Shown: positions 15,300-23,391, counted from the first letter of the stretch. The stretch is DNA of 31,195 nt from Pseudoramibacter faecis (GCF_036289405.1 NZ_JAYFFI010000023.1:1-31195), one strand, 5' to 3'. Made by a program: numbers and translations. Notes: a model not told the origin generated them from the letters alone.

Positions 15300-16787
15300 A
15301 TGGCGTTGCTTACATTAGAAAATGTCAGTTTTTCCTATGCTGACCCGGATGCTGATTCAGGCAAAGGCGCTGGAATACAAAATATCAGCTTGACAATACC
15401 GCAAGGGCAGGTTGTTCTGCTCTGTGGAGAGTCCGGCTGCGGAAAGATAACGGTTACGCGGCTCTTCAATGGTTTAATTCCGCACTTCTTTGAGGACACA
15501 CTTACCGGAAAAGTGATCGTATGCGGAAAGGATGTCGCCGGTTCGGAGCTTTATGAGTTGTCACCGCTTGCAGGCTCGGTTTTCCAGAATCCCAAATCCC
15601 AATTTTATACCGTAGATACAGATTCAGAACTTGTTTTTGGCTGTGAAAATATTGGAATGCCGAGAGATCAGATACAGAAGAATCTGGATGAAATGATCCA
15701 TGAGTTTGATCTTTATCGTTTGTTGAACCGAAGTCTGTTTGAACTTTCCGGAGGCGAAAAACAGAAAATCGCCTGTGCTTCTGCAGCTGCTTTGCATCCG
15801 AAAATATTCGTGATGAACGAGCCTTCTTCTAATTTTGATTATAAAGGCATCCGGGAACTGATGAATGTGATTGCGGGATAAAAGCGGGGCGGCTGCACCG
15901 TCATCATTGCAGAGCACCGGCTTGAATGGCTAAAGACGCTTGCGGACAGGGTTATCTGCCTGTCTGAAGGGCAAGTTCGCTCCGATATGGGCATGAGCGA
16001 ATTCAAAAGTAAAACCGATACAGAGCTTTATGCGCTTGGGCTTCGCACAAAGCCTCACCTATCTTCTGTCCCAGCGAGCAGGACGAATAACGAAAGCCGC
16101 TTTGACTTTAGAAGCGTCACTTTCTCCTATAAGAAATCCTGTAATATAAAAATTCTGGATATTGATGCGCTGGAGTTGCCGGCAGGAGCCGTTGTCGGAA
16201 TTATTGGCGAGAACGAAGCCGGAAAGAGCACATTTGCGGGATGCCCTTGCGGGCTTGAGAAACGCATGGGCGGCAATATACTGTATAAAGGGAATACGCT
16301 GACATCAAAAGACAGGATCAAATTATGCTACATGGTTATGCAGAATGTGAATTATCGGCTGTTTACGGAAAGCGTATGGGATGAACTGATGCTGTCCACG
16401 GAAAAGAGCAACCTGAATGAATCGGAAAGGGAAGCAAAAACGGAAGCCATTTTAAAAAAGCTTGATCTGTCAGAATATAAAGACCGGCATCCGATGCCGC
16501 TTTCCGGCGGACAAAAACAACGCGTATCCATCGCCTGTGCCCTTGCCTCCGATAAGGAAATACTGATTTATGATGAACCTACAAGTGGACTTGACTATCA
16601 TCACATGGTCGATTTTGCTAACTTGACAAAAGATACACAGCAGCTTGGAAAAACACAGATAATCATCACGCACGATCCGGAATTGATTGGGGATGCCCTG
16701 ATGTTCTTTGAGAATGGCAGGGTCTTGTGGCATAAAGCTGCGGATGCAGATGCCATCGCAATGTTGCAGCATTTTTTTGCGCTTTAA
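15300..16787 (+). pseudogene. Tandem EcfA ATPase (two ABC domains) split by an in-frame stop
   Basis: One continuous frame of 495 codons encodes two ABC domains, but codon 194 is TAA (15879-15881). Start ATG 15300 has AGAGGTG upstream. Domain 1: P-loop GESGCGKIT with I50 replacing the usual Thr/Ser, signature LSGGEKQK, and Walker B FVMNEPSSNFD with N173 replacing the usual Asp. After the stop the frame goes on with TVIIAEHRLEWL, the H-loop of domain 1. Domain 2: P-loop GENEAGKST (Glu for Gly), signature LSGGQKQR, Walker B ILIYDEPTSGLD, and H-loop IIITHD. It matches the fused double-ATPase form seen with MptD-type S components. The stop and two active-site changes point to decay; the second half could start at ATG 15987 but has no good ribosome binding site. 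Confidence 0.85.
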
Positions 16788-17113
16788 AACGACCGAAGCG
16801 CTCCTCGCTTGGTTTAATCGTGGGGAAGCGACCCGGTCTGGCGGTCGTGAATGCGGCTTCGAACCGCATTGAAGCGATACCTGTCGAGCCGGAGCTTTCG
16901 GACAACAGATCCGGACATCTCTCGGAGAAATGGAACGGCCTGCCGAAAATCGGCTTCGAAGTCGCGTCCTTTTCCCGCCTGAAAAACGGCACATAAAAAT
17001 GCACCAAGTCGCCAATAATCTTTAATCGCTACCGCTTTCCCTGCCCATCCAAAAGTGTTAAGATAAAAGCAATAGTTTAATACGAGCCCGAGTGCTCGTC
17101 AGGGGAGGATACG
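16788..17113. other. Intergenic region after the ECF remnants
   Basis: No recognised gene. A start-less open frame on the plus strand (16787-16996) reads GLAVVNAASNRIEAIPVEPE and more to a TAA at 16994-16996; the minus strand is also open across most of it. Near 17059-17064 there is TGTTAAGAT, an extended -10-like box for the next gene. A perfect ACGAGC/GCTCGT hairpin (17082-17099) sits directly ahead of the GGGGAGG ribosome binding site at 17102-17108 and could affect translation of the next gene. Confidence 0.35.
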
Positions 17114-18697
17114 ATGGCTTATTATCAGAAGACCAATCAAGCAGACAGTCATGAAGCGGCACCCCGGCCATTCGACGCACCGACCGTCGACGATTTTAAT
17201 CGGATCGCCGCTTCCCAGGATAAGAAATTATGGAACGCCTTTTTAAAAGATTATGCCGAAAATTTTCAGCGCAGCATCATGGCGGGGATGGATCATTTTC
17301 TCTTTCTCTGTCCGTCGGCCAACCTCGTCGTCGAGCTGGTGAAGTTCCGCCACTTCTCCGGCGCGGCAGGCGCAGGCTCCGGCAAGATCGGCGACGCCCT
17401 GCGGAACATGGGCCTCAAGCGGCTGACCTTCACTTATCGCGAGGTGGACAGCGACTTTGACGGCGTGTGCTTTGCCATCGACAAGGCCGTGGAGCGGGAA
17501 CTCTCCCACAAAAGCCTCGCCGATATTCCAAAGCGCAGACGTCTGCCCCTCGAGGACGACGAGACCGTCTGCGTGGACAAGGGCTATAAGGTCACCGTCT
17601 CCGGCGACTATAAACTCGAGGAGAACAACCGCCCGGCGCCGGCGGAAGAAGACGCGGGCGGTTACACCGGCAATGCCGGACTTTTAAATGCCATCGCCGA
17701 CGATATCGGCGGCACCTATGGCGGCAACGCGGCCATCGTCGACACCCTGGGCCGAGACAAGCTCACCACCTACGGCGGCAACGCGGGCATCACCAATTCC
17801 CTTTCGGCAAGCGAGCGGGTCACCACCTATGGCGGCAACGCCGGCATTTTAAAGAACGACGACGACAAAACCGCCGATGCCTATTCCTACACACGGTTTA
17901 ACAAAAAAACGATTGACGATATCCCGCTCAGAGGCAATTGGCAGGACCTCAAGGCGGCCAAAGCGGAGGATCCCGGGGGGGAGCCGCTCGCTGAAGCGCC
18001 GGGGAATATTCCGCCGTCCCCCGCTGCTTCAGCCCCCGCTGACACGGCGCCCGCCGAAAGCGGCACAACCATCGTGCACACGGCGGCAGCCAGGGCGGCC
18101 TTAGCCGCCGCCACCGAGCCGGAACAGGAAAGGCCGGCTAACGTTATGACACCATCCAAACTTCAAAGCTATCATGGCAAACACATCTTTATCGCCAAGA
18201 CGGCCGCCGTCGTCGGCGACGTGCGCATCGGCAACAACAGCTCCGTTTGGTATTCGGCCGTCGTCCGGGGGGATCAGGCCCCGGTAACCATCGGCGAGGG
18301 CACCAATGTTCAGGACGGCAGCGTCATCCACGTCGACGTCAAAACCCCCGCCATCATCGGCGACGGCGTGAGCATCGGCCACAACTGCACGATCCACGGC
18401 TGCGACATCGGCGACAACGTGCTCGTCGGCATGGGGTCGACCATCCTCAACCGGGCCAGTATCCCCGATAACTGCATCGTCGGCGCGGGTTCACTAATCA
18501 CCCAGGGCAAGACCTTCCCCGAAGGCTCGCTGATTCTCGGTTCGCCGGCCAAGGCTGCGCGCGCGCTCACCGAGGAGGAGATCCGGGGCATCCGCGACAA
18601 CGCCGCGGAATACATGCAGCTGATGAACAATGAAGCCGGCCAGGACTACGAAGAAATCCCCGGCGGCTTTGTGATCGTTCAAGGCGACACCGACTAA
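17114..18697 (+). CDS. Unknown N-terminal domain + YGGNAG repeats + gamma-carbonic-anhydrase-like domain
   Basis: 527 residues. Residues 1-170: unrecognised globular-looking domain (SAGAGSGK-like loop at 83-91 in FSGAAGAGSGKIGDALRNMG, not a true P-loop). Residues 182-248: four repeats TYGGNAGI with the Tyr at 184, 202, 220 and 239. Residues 250-343: Pro/Ala-rich linker. Residues 346-527: left-handed beta helix of the gamma-carbonic anhydrase/YrdA/PaaY group, with hexapeptide repeats and metal histidines H406 (SVIHVD), H423 (IGHN) and H428 (TIHG). Family members are usually about 170-180 residues, so the first 345 are extra. The frame is unbroken; the first ATG has GGGGAGG upstream, while the internal ATG at 18146 has only a weak AGGAAAGG, so both full-length and short products are possible. 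Single-gene transcript. CO2 hydration or acyl-CoA thioesterase-like activity is unproven. Confidence 0.85.
   Translation: MAYYQKTNQADSHEAAPRPFDAPTVDDFNRIAASQDKKLWNAFLKDYAENFQRSIMAGMDHFLFLCPSANLVVELVKFRHFSGAAGAGSGKIGDALRNMGLKRLTFTYREVDSDFDGVCFAIDKAVERELSHKSLADIPKRRRLPLEDDETVCVDKGYKVTVSGDYKLEENNRPAPAEEDAGGYTGNAGLLNAIADDIGGTYGGNAAIVDTLGRDKLTTYGGNAGITNSLSASERVTTYGGNAGILKNDDDKTADAYSYTRFNKKTIDDIPLRGNWQDLKAAKAEDPGGEPLAEAPGNIPPSPAASAPADTAPAESGTTIVHTAAARAALAAATEPEQERPANVMTPSKLQSYHGKHIFIAKTAAVVGDVRIGNNSSVWYSAVVRGDQAPVTIGEGTNVQDGSVIHVDVKTPAIIGDGVSIGHNCTIHGCDIGDNVLVGMGSTILNRASIPDNCIVGAGSLITQGKTFPEGSLILGSPAKAARALTEEEIRGIRDNAAEYMQLMNNEAGQDYEEIPGGFVIVQGDTD
17657..17857 (+). repeat. Four in-frame YGGNAG protein repeats
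   Basis: Encodes YTGNAGLLNAI, YGGNAAIVDTL, YGGNAGITNSL and YGGNAGILKN, with spacing of 18, 18 and 19 residues between tyrosines. Codons for TAT/TAC GGC GGC AAC GC are repeated, but the linkers differ, so the repeats are not recent duplications. Confidence 0.8.
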
Positions 18698-18709
18698 TTC
18701 GCCCGACGC

Positions 18710-18737
18710 ACTGCGGCATCCACGCCGCAGTTTTTTT
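18710..18737 (+). terminator. Rho-independent terminator after the gamma-CA fusion gene
   Basis: Perfect 8-bp stem ACTGCGGC/GCCGCAGT with loop ATCCAC, then a seven-T run, 12 bases past the stop. Confidence 0.9.
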
Positions 18738-18782
18738 GTGTCCGGATTTTTTCGCGTTCGGGCCCGCGGGCGCCGCCATTTG

Positions 18783-18791
18783 TGTTAAAAT
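18783..18791 (+). promoter_or_regulatory. Extended -10 element ahead of tatD
   Basis: TGTTAAAAT: an extended -10 with hexamer TAAAAT at 18786-18791. No clear -35. A promoter is expected here because a terminator closes the previous gene. Confidence 0.4.
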
Positions 18792-18851
18792 GGCAACATC
18801 ACAAGGCGTGCGGACCTTTTTGCCGCGAGCCCTTCAACAAGGAGAATGCCC

Positions 18852-19619
18852 ATGCTCATCGATTCCCATTCCCATCTCGACGACGACGCGTTTGCCGAAG
18901 ACCGCGACGCGGTGGTCGCCCGGGCCGAGGCCGCCGGCGTCGGCGCCGTCATCGACCCGGGCTGCGATCTGGCCTCGAGCCGCCTCGCCGTGGACTTAAG
19001 CCGACGATACCCCATCGTACGCGCGGCGGTGGGATTTCATCCGGAAAACTGCGCCGACACCACCGCCGCCGATCTCGACGCCGTCCGCGCGCTCGCCGCC
19101 GCGCCGGAGGTCGTCGCCATCGGCGAGATCGGCCTGGACTACCATTGGGACGACAACCCGTCCCGGGCCAAACAGCAGGAGGTGTTCGTCGCCCAACTCG
19201 ATCTGGCCGGCGAACTCGGCCTGCCGGTGATCATCCACGACCGGGATGCCCACGGCGACGCCCTCACGCTGGTGCGCAGCCATTTCAGCCGGGACGCCGG
19301 CGGGGTTTTTCACTGCTACTCCGGCTCGGTGGAGACGGCGCGCGCCCTTCTCGATCTCGGCTTCTATCTCGGCTTCGACGGGCCCATCACCTTCAAGAAT
19401 AATAAAAAATCCCCGGAGGTCGTGGCCTACGCGCCCCTGGACCGCCTGCTGATCGAAACCGACGCGCCCTATATGGCGCCGGTGCCCCTGCGGGGCAAAC
19501 GAAACGAGCCGGCTTTCGTCACCCATGTTGCCGCCAAAATGGCCGCCATCAGGGCTCTGCCCTTCAAAGCGGTGACCGAAGCCACCACGGCCAATGCTGA
19601 GCGCCTTTTTCACCTCTGA
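18852..19619 (+). CDS. tatD: TatD-family metal-dependent deoxyribonuclease
   Basis: Metal-dependent hydrolase of the TatD/YcfH group (3'-5' DNase, DNA repair or turnover; cytoplasmic). 255 residues. Motifs by family: DSHSHLDD (H6, H8), GEIGLDYHW (E92), VIIHDRDAHGD (H129), HCYSG (H154), and IETDAPYMAP (D204). ATG 18852 is chosen over ATG 18846, because GGAG at 18841-18844 is 7 bases from the former and nearly touches the latter. First gene of a five-gene operon. Confidence 0.93.
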   Translation: MLIDSHSHLDDDAFAEDRDAVVARAEAAGVGAVIDPGCDLASSRLAVDLSRRYPIVRAAVGFHPENCADTTAADLDAVRALAAAPEVVAIGEIGLDYHWDDNPSRAKQQEVFVAQLDLAGELGLPVIIHDRDAHGDALTLVRSHFSRDAGGVFHCYSGSVETARALLDLGFYLGFDGPITFKNNKKSPEVVAYAPLDRLLIETDAPYMAPVPLRGKRNEPAFVTHVAAKMAAIRALPFKAVTEATTANAERLFHL

Positions 19620-19649
19620 CCCCCTGTTTATTCATGAAAGGAGCGGCCC

Positions 19650-20402
19650 TTGCCCGTCCCATCGTTATCACCCAGACAAGCTTTGATCACCGGCCTGAAG
19701 GACGGTCTGCCCATCGGGCTGGGTTATATCTCTGTCTCCTTCACCTTCGGTATGATGGCCGTCACCCGGGGGCTGCCGGCCTGGTCGGCCATTTTGATCT
19801 CCTTCACCAATCTGACCTCCGCCGGACAATTCGCCGGCCTCGATATCATCGCCGCGAGCGGCCCCTTTATTGAGATCGCCCTGGTGCAGCTGGTGATCAA
19901 TCTGCGCTACGCGCTGATGTCGCTCTCTTGGTCGCAGAAGCTCCCCCCGGATTTTAAATTCTGGCAGCGCTTCGTCATCGCCTTCGGCGACACGGACGAA
20001 ATCTTCGCGGTGAGTGCCCGCCGCCACGACACCGGCATGCCGCTGACCTTCTTTTATCTGCTCGGGCTCATGGCGCTGCCCATTCTCTGCTGGACCGGCG
20101 GCACCGTCGGCGGAGCCTTTGCCTCGGCCGTGCTGCCCGCTGCCGTGCGCTCCGCCCTGGGCCTGGCCATCTACGGCATGTTCATCGCCATCGTCGTGCC
20201 GCCGGCCCGGGAGGATAAGGCCGTTCGCACCGTCGCCCTTGCCGCGGTGGCCCTCAGCTGCGTCCTGCACTTTCTGCCGGGGGTGCGCCGGCTGTCCAGC
20301 GGCTTTGCCATCATCATCTGCGGGGTCGCGGCCTCGGCCCTGGGCGCCGCATTATTTCCCGTTGCGGACACAGCCGCCCCCGACGAGGAGGCCAACCCAT
20401 GA
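19650..20402 (+). CDS. azlC: AzlC-type branched-chain amino acid exporter, large subunit
   Basis: Membrane protein, 250 residues, several hydrophobic helices, paired with AzlD to export leucine-type amino acids and analogues (known for B. subtilis AzlCD and BrnFE). Typical segments: GLGYISVSFTFGMMA, LTSAGQFAG, VINLRYALMSLSWSQ, and FGDTDEIFAV. The start is TTG at 19650, with AAGGAG six bases upstream; no ATG fits. Overlaps azlD by four bases (ATGA). Confidence 0.92.
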   Translation: MPVPSLSPRQALITGLKDGLPIGLGYISVSFTFGMMAVTRGLPAWSAILISFTNLTSAGQFAGLDIIAASGPFIEIALVQLVINLRYALMSLSWSQKLPPDFKFWQRFVIAFGDTDEIFAVSARRHDTGMPLTFFYLLGLMALPILCWTGGTVGGAFASAVLPAAVRSALGLAIYGMFIAIVVPPAREDKAVRTVALAAVALSCVLHFLPGVRRLSSGFAIIICGVAASALGAALFPVADTAAPDEEANP

Positions 20403-20716
20403 GCACCGCCCGCCTGCTGCTATACATCCTCATCATGGCCGCAGTGACCTACGCCATCCGCGTGCTGCCCCTGATCTTGTTTCGCAAGCCCATCCGCTCG
20501 CCCTTTATCCGCAGTTTTTTGTATTACATTCCCTACGCAGTGCTCGGCGCCATGACGATCCCGGCCATTTTTTTTGCCACCGATTCGCTGTTTTCTGCCA
20601 TCGTGGGACTTGTCGTCGCGGTGATTGCCGCCTGGCATAAAAAGGGCCTGCTCACCGTCGCCGCGGCCGCTTGTCTCGCCGTTTATTTCACTCAATGGCT
20701 CATCACCGTTTTTTAA
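20399..20716 (+). CDS. azlD: AzlD-type branched-chain amino acid exporter, small subunit
   Basis: 105 residues with four predicted helices, including the typical YAIRVLPLILFRKP and FLYYIPYAVLGAMTIPAIFF. Translationally coupled to azlC. Together they form the two-part exporter; no Lrp-type regulator is next to them. Confidence 0.93.
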   Translation: MSTARLLLYILIMAAVTYAIRVLPLILFRKPIRSPFIRSFLYYIPYAVLGAMTIPAIFFATDSLFSAIVGLVVAVIAAWHKKGLLTVAAAACLAVYFTQWLITVF

Positions 20717-20726
20717 AGGAGGCCCC

Positions 20727-21125
20727 ATGCCATCTGCCAGTTTATCCCAATCCCTTCGCCGCCTGGGCCTGCTCATCGTCTGCTGTTTGGGTCTGGGCTT
20801 ATGCCCATCCCCAGCTCGGGCGCAACCCACCTTGCCATCGGAACTCGCCGGGCGCTGGCAGCCGGCGGCGCGCACGGCTAAAATCAACCGGGCGCTGCCG
20901 GCTTCGGCGCTGCACGCGAAGCCCCGGCTCACCGTCACGCCGGCCGGCCGCGTCACCCTACGCATCCGGCGCAAGGGCCGATATACTGCTCGGGTGCGCA
21001 AAGGCAAAGGGCACACCCTCGTCATCACCGTCCGCAAGCGCCGGATAAGGGTGCATTACCGCCTGCAATACCGTCGCCTAAAACTCACCTTCAATCGCCA
21101 GAGCATTACCCTTCAGAAAATGTAA
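20727..21125 (+). CDS. Secreted, strongly basic protein of unknown function
   Basis: 132 residues from ATG 20727, supported by AAAGGAGG 4 bases upstream (an upstream ATG at 20625 lies inside azlD and has no such site). Signal peptide: RR, hydrophobic core LGLLIVCCLGLGL, likely cleavage after ARA (about residue 32). The mature part is about 100 residues, very rich in Arg and Lys, with alternating strand-like segments (RLTVTPAGRVTLRI, TLVITVRKRRIRVHYRL, LKLTFNRQSITLQKM). The layout recalls small lipocalin-like secreted domains that begin LAGRW, but I cannot assign a family. Lies 10 bases after azlD and 10 before the HAD gene, so it is part of that operon. Confidence 0.8.
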   Translation: MPSASLSQSLRRLGLLIVCCLGLGLCPSPARAQPTLPSELAGRWQPAARTAKINRALPASALHAKPRLTVTPAGRVTLRIRRKGRYTARVRKGKGHTLVITVRKRRIRVHYRLQYRRLKLTFNRQSITLQKM

Positions 21126-21135
21126 GGAGATTTTC

Positions 21136-21912
21136 ATGACCGCTAAAAAGTATTTCTTCTTCGATATCGACGGCACCCTCACCGACCGCACGACGAACCA
21201 GATCGTGCCCAGCGCGAGAGTCGCCCTCAAAAAGCTTTCCGATGCCGGGCATTTTGTCGCCATCAACACCGGCCGCGCCCACTACAAAGCCCGCCCATTT
21301 TTTGAGGCCAACGGCTTTTCCAACATGGTGTGCAGCGGCGGCCACGGCTTGGTGATCGACGGTGAGTTGGTGGAAAACCCGCCCCTCGATTACGCCGCGG
21401 CCAAAGCGCTTTACGACGAGGCCATCGCTGCGGGCTACGGCGTGCTGGTCGCCGAGGATGACTCCATCGACGTTTATGCCCGGGACTTTGCCTTTATCGA
21501 GCAAATGGGCCCGCGCCTCGAAGCCACCCGCTACATCATCGAAGAACACTACGTGCCCATTCACGCTATTTATAAAATGTATCTCGCCCTGCCCCGGGGC
21601 GAAGAACACCGGCTGTCCTTGCTGAACCAACCCTCTCTGGGCCGGCTGCGCTTCGACGGCGACTACCTGATCATTCAGCCGGACGAAAAACGCGGCGGCC
21701 TGCTGCGCATGCTCGAGCGCGTCGGCGGGGCGCCGGAGGACGTGGTGGTCTTCGGCGACGACACCAACGACTTCGACATGTTCACTCCACCCTTTACCCG
21801 GGTCGCCATGGGCAACGCCCATCCGAAGCTCAAGGCCATGGCCGATATCGTCGCCCCCGCCAATGTGGACGACGGCATTTACCGCATCTGCGAAAAACAG
21901 GGCTGGTTTTAA
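21136..21912 (+). CDS. HAD-superfamily Cof-type phosphatase
   Basis: 258 residues, class IIB HAD hydrolase. Motif I FDIDGTLTD with nucleophile D10 and acid/base D12; motif II NTGRAHY; motif III/IV K in QPDEKRGGLL and FGDDTNDFDMF. Cap domain between. Acts on sugar phosphates, FMN or similar; the substrate cannot be told. GGAG lies upstream of ATG. Last gene of the tatD operon, followed by a bidirectional terminator. Confidence 0.92.
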   Translation: MTAKKYFFFDIDGTLTDRTTNQIVPSARVALKKLSDAGHFVAINTGRAHYKARPFFEANGFSNMVCSGGHGLVIDGELVENPPLDYAAAKALYDEAIAAGYGVLVAEDDSIDVYARDFAFIEQMGPRLEATRYIIEEHYVPIHAIYKMYLALPRGEEHRLSLLNQPSLGRLRFDGDYLIIQPDEKRGGLLRMLERVGGAPEDVVVFGDDTNDFDMFTPPFTRVAMGNAHPKLKAMADIVAPANVDDGIYRICEKQGWF

Positions 21913-21925
21913 AAGCGGGCACACA

Positions 21926-21966
21926 AAAAGGCGCTGCCTCCGGTTAATCCGGAAGCAGCGCCTTTT
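21926..21966. terminator. Bidirectional terminator between convergent genes
   Basis: AAAAGGCGCTGC ... GCAGCGCCTTTT with inner TCCGG/CCGGA; A and T runs flank both ends. It serves the HAD gene on the plus strand and the DUF1858 gene on the minus strand. Confidence 0.92.
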
Positions 21967-21972
21967 GCCTGC

Positions 21973-22281
21973 TTATAATTCTTCGGCCTGGATCATCGCC
22001 GTGTCCGCCAGATAATCGTTGAGCGCCGCGCAGACGTCCTCGCCGTCGAGCCCGTGCACCATGGCCGCCTGGGCCAGGGTTTCCATCTGGGAGGAGGGGC
22101 AGTAGATGCAGCCCATGCCGCAGTCCTGAATCAAAAAGTCCGCCGCGGCGGGATGCGCCGCAATAATCTGGCTGACCAGCATGTCCGGGGTGACCGGCGC
22201 CTCATCCCCTGCCGTCGCTGTTGCCGCTGACTTTCGGGCCTTGCCGAAAAGTTCCGATAAATTCAAATCGTTTAAGCTCAT
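21973..22281 (-). CDS. DUF1858 redox-disulfide protein
   Basis: 102 residues. A Ser/Ala-rich N-terminal 28 residues, then a DUF1858 domain (hybrid-cluster-protein-associated redox disulfide family): VTPDMLVSQIIAAHP, CGMGCIYCP and AALNDYL. Three cysteines, C54, C58 and C61; most relatives have the CxxxCxxC layout. Role unknown, probably redox or metal related in anaerobes. Start ATG has GAAGG upstream. Its 153-base leader has three hairpins and no clear promoter. Confidence 0.85.
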   Translation of the reverse strand: MSLNDLNLSELFGKARKSAATATAGDEAPVTPDMLVSQIIAAHPAAADFLIQDCGMGCIYCPSSQMETLAQAAMVHGLDGEDVCAALNDYLADTAMIQAEEL

Positions 22282-22309
22282 TGTGAAGCCTTCTTTCTCA
22301 GTGCTGCTT

Positions 22310-22384
22310 TGACCCCGATGCGGGGCAAATCTGTGTTTCGCAGCCGCTTTGCGGCCACCAATTCCAAGTATTTCTCTTGGAATT
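22310..22384 (-). promoter_or_regulatory. Leader with three consecutive hairpins before the DUF1858 gene
   Basis: In minus-strand order: AATTCCAAG/CTTGGAATT (perfect 9 bp, 7-base loop, 22384-22360), GCCGC-AAA-GCGGC (about 22355-22343), and CCCCG-CAT-CGGGG (about 22324-22311). None is followed by a T run, so they are not simple terminators. The first could be an operator, the group a structured leader. A TGATACACT extended -10-like box lies just upstream (about 22400-22392). Confidence 0.4.
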
Positions 22385-22434
22385 ACTGCAGTGTATCACC
22401 TCCGACTTAATGCTTTCTGAAATCACCTAAACCC

Positions 22435-23391
22435 TCACTCCGGAAAAATCGGCTGATTGGATGCCTCGATGGCCTCCGCCTTGTCTTTAGGCGGCAGCAG
22501 CAGCGCGATGGCCTGCTTCTCCACGCGGATATCCGTTTCCCGCATGGTGCCTCCGTATTCGCCGTCCCAGGTCCAGGCCGTGTTTTCCGACGCTTTGATG
22601 TACACGTGGTCTGTTTGGAACACCTTGATATAAGGGCTGTCGGTCTTGCCGGCGAGTAGCGTCGCCAAAATGGCCTGCACCTCGATAAACAGCGGCGGCG
22701 CCTTGATGAGCATCACTTCAAAAAGTCCGTCGCTCAAATCCACCGAACTGGAAAAGGGCATGGCAAAGCCCGCCATGCTCCGCGCGTTCGAGATGGAACC
22801 GAACAGATATTCGTCGTCCTCAGTCTCGCCGTCGTGCTCGATGTGCATCCGGCAGCGGTAGGAAACGTTTTGGGGCAGGGTCAAAAGCGCCTTGAGCATA
22901 TAGGCCGCGTGGCCGATGGCATTTTTAAAAATCTGGCTGGTATCGTAGCTGATCGAGGTGAAAGCCCCGAAGGCCGCGATATAATTAAAATAATAGGTGT
23001 CATTAAAACAGCCGATGTCGTAGGCAAAGACGTGGTCCCGGCTGATGGTTTCGCACTGGGCCAGAATGCCCTTGGGAATGCCGATGCTCTTGGCAAAATC
23101 GTTGGTGCTGCCGCTGGGAATATAGCCTAAGGGCGGGCGGCGATTCATCTGCATCATCCCGTTGATCACGTGGTTGAGGGTGCCGTCGCCGCCACAGCAG
23201 GCCACCACGTCAAAACGACCGTCACAGGCCACCAGAATGGTCTCCGCCGTCAGCTCCGCCGCGGGAATGATCGGATACACCGTCACCTCGCAATTTCTCT
23301 GCGTCAGCGCCTTGACAATCTGGAAGGCATTTTGATCGGCCATACCCGTGCCGGCAGAACCGTTCATCAGCATCAAAACTTTTTTTCTCAT
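22435..23391 (-). CDS. Diacylglycerol/lipid kinase family protein (DagK/YegS type)
   Basis: 318 residues. ATP-dependent lipid phosphorylation at the membrane, probably recycling diacylglycerol to phosphatidic acid. Kinase motifs CCGGDGTLNHV (65-75) and SGSTNDFAKS (93-102), and C-terminal-domain motif DLSDGLFEVMLI. ATG 23391 is preferred over ATG 23406, because AGGTGG is four bases upstream of the former. The exact lipid is not determined; sphinganine-like or bacillosamine-type substrates are also known in this family. Confidence 0.9.
   Translation of the reverse strand: MRKKVLMLMNGSAGTGMADQNAFQIVKALTQRNCEVTVYPIIPAAELTAETILVACDGRFDVVACCGGDGTLNHVINGMMQMNRRPPLGYIPSGSTNDFAKSIGIPKGILAQCETISRDHVFAYDIGCFNDTYYFNYIAAFGAFTSISYDTSQIFKNAIGHAAYMLKALLTLPQNVSYRCRMHIEHDGETEDDEYLFGSISNARSMAGFAMPFSSSVDLSDGLFEVMLIKAPPLFIEVQAILATLLAGKTDSPYIKVFQTDHVYIKASENTAWTWDGEYGGTMRETDIRVEKQAIALLLPPKDKAEAIEASNQPIFPE

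Noticed and set aside
17197..17392. P-loop NTPase in the N-terminal domain of the gamma-CA fusion
   Set aside because: GAAGAGSGK resembles a Walker A, but it lacks the following Thr/Ser, and no Walker B follows.
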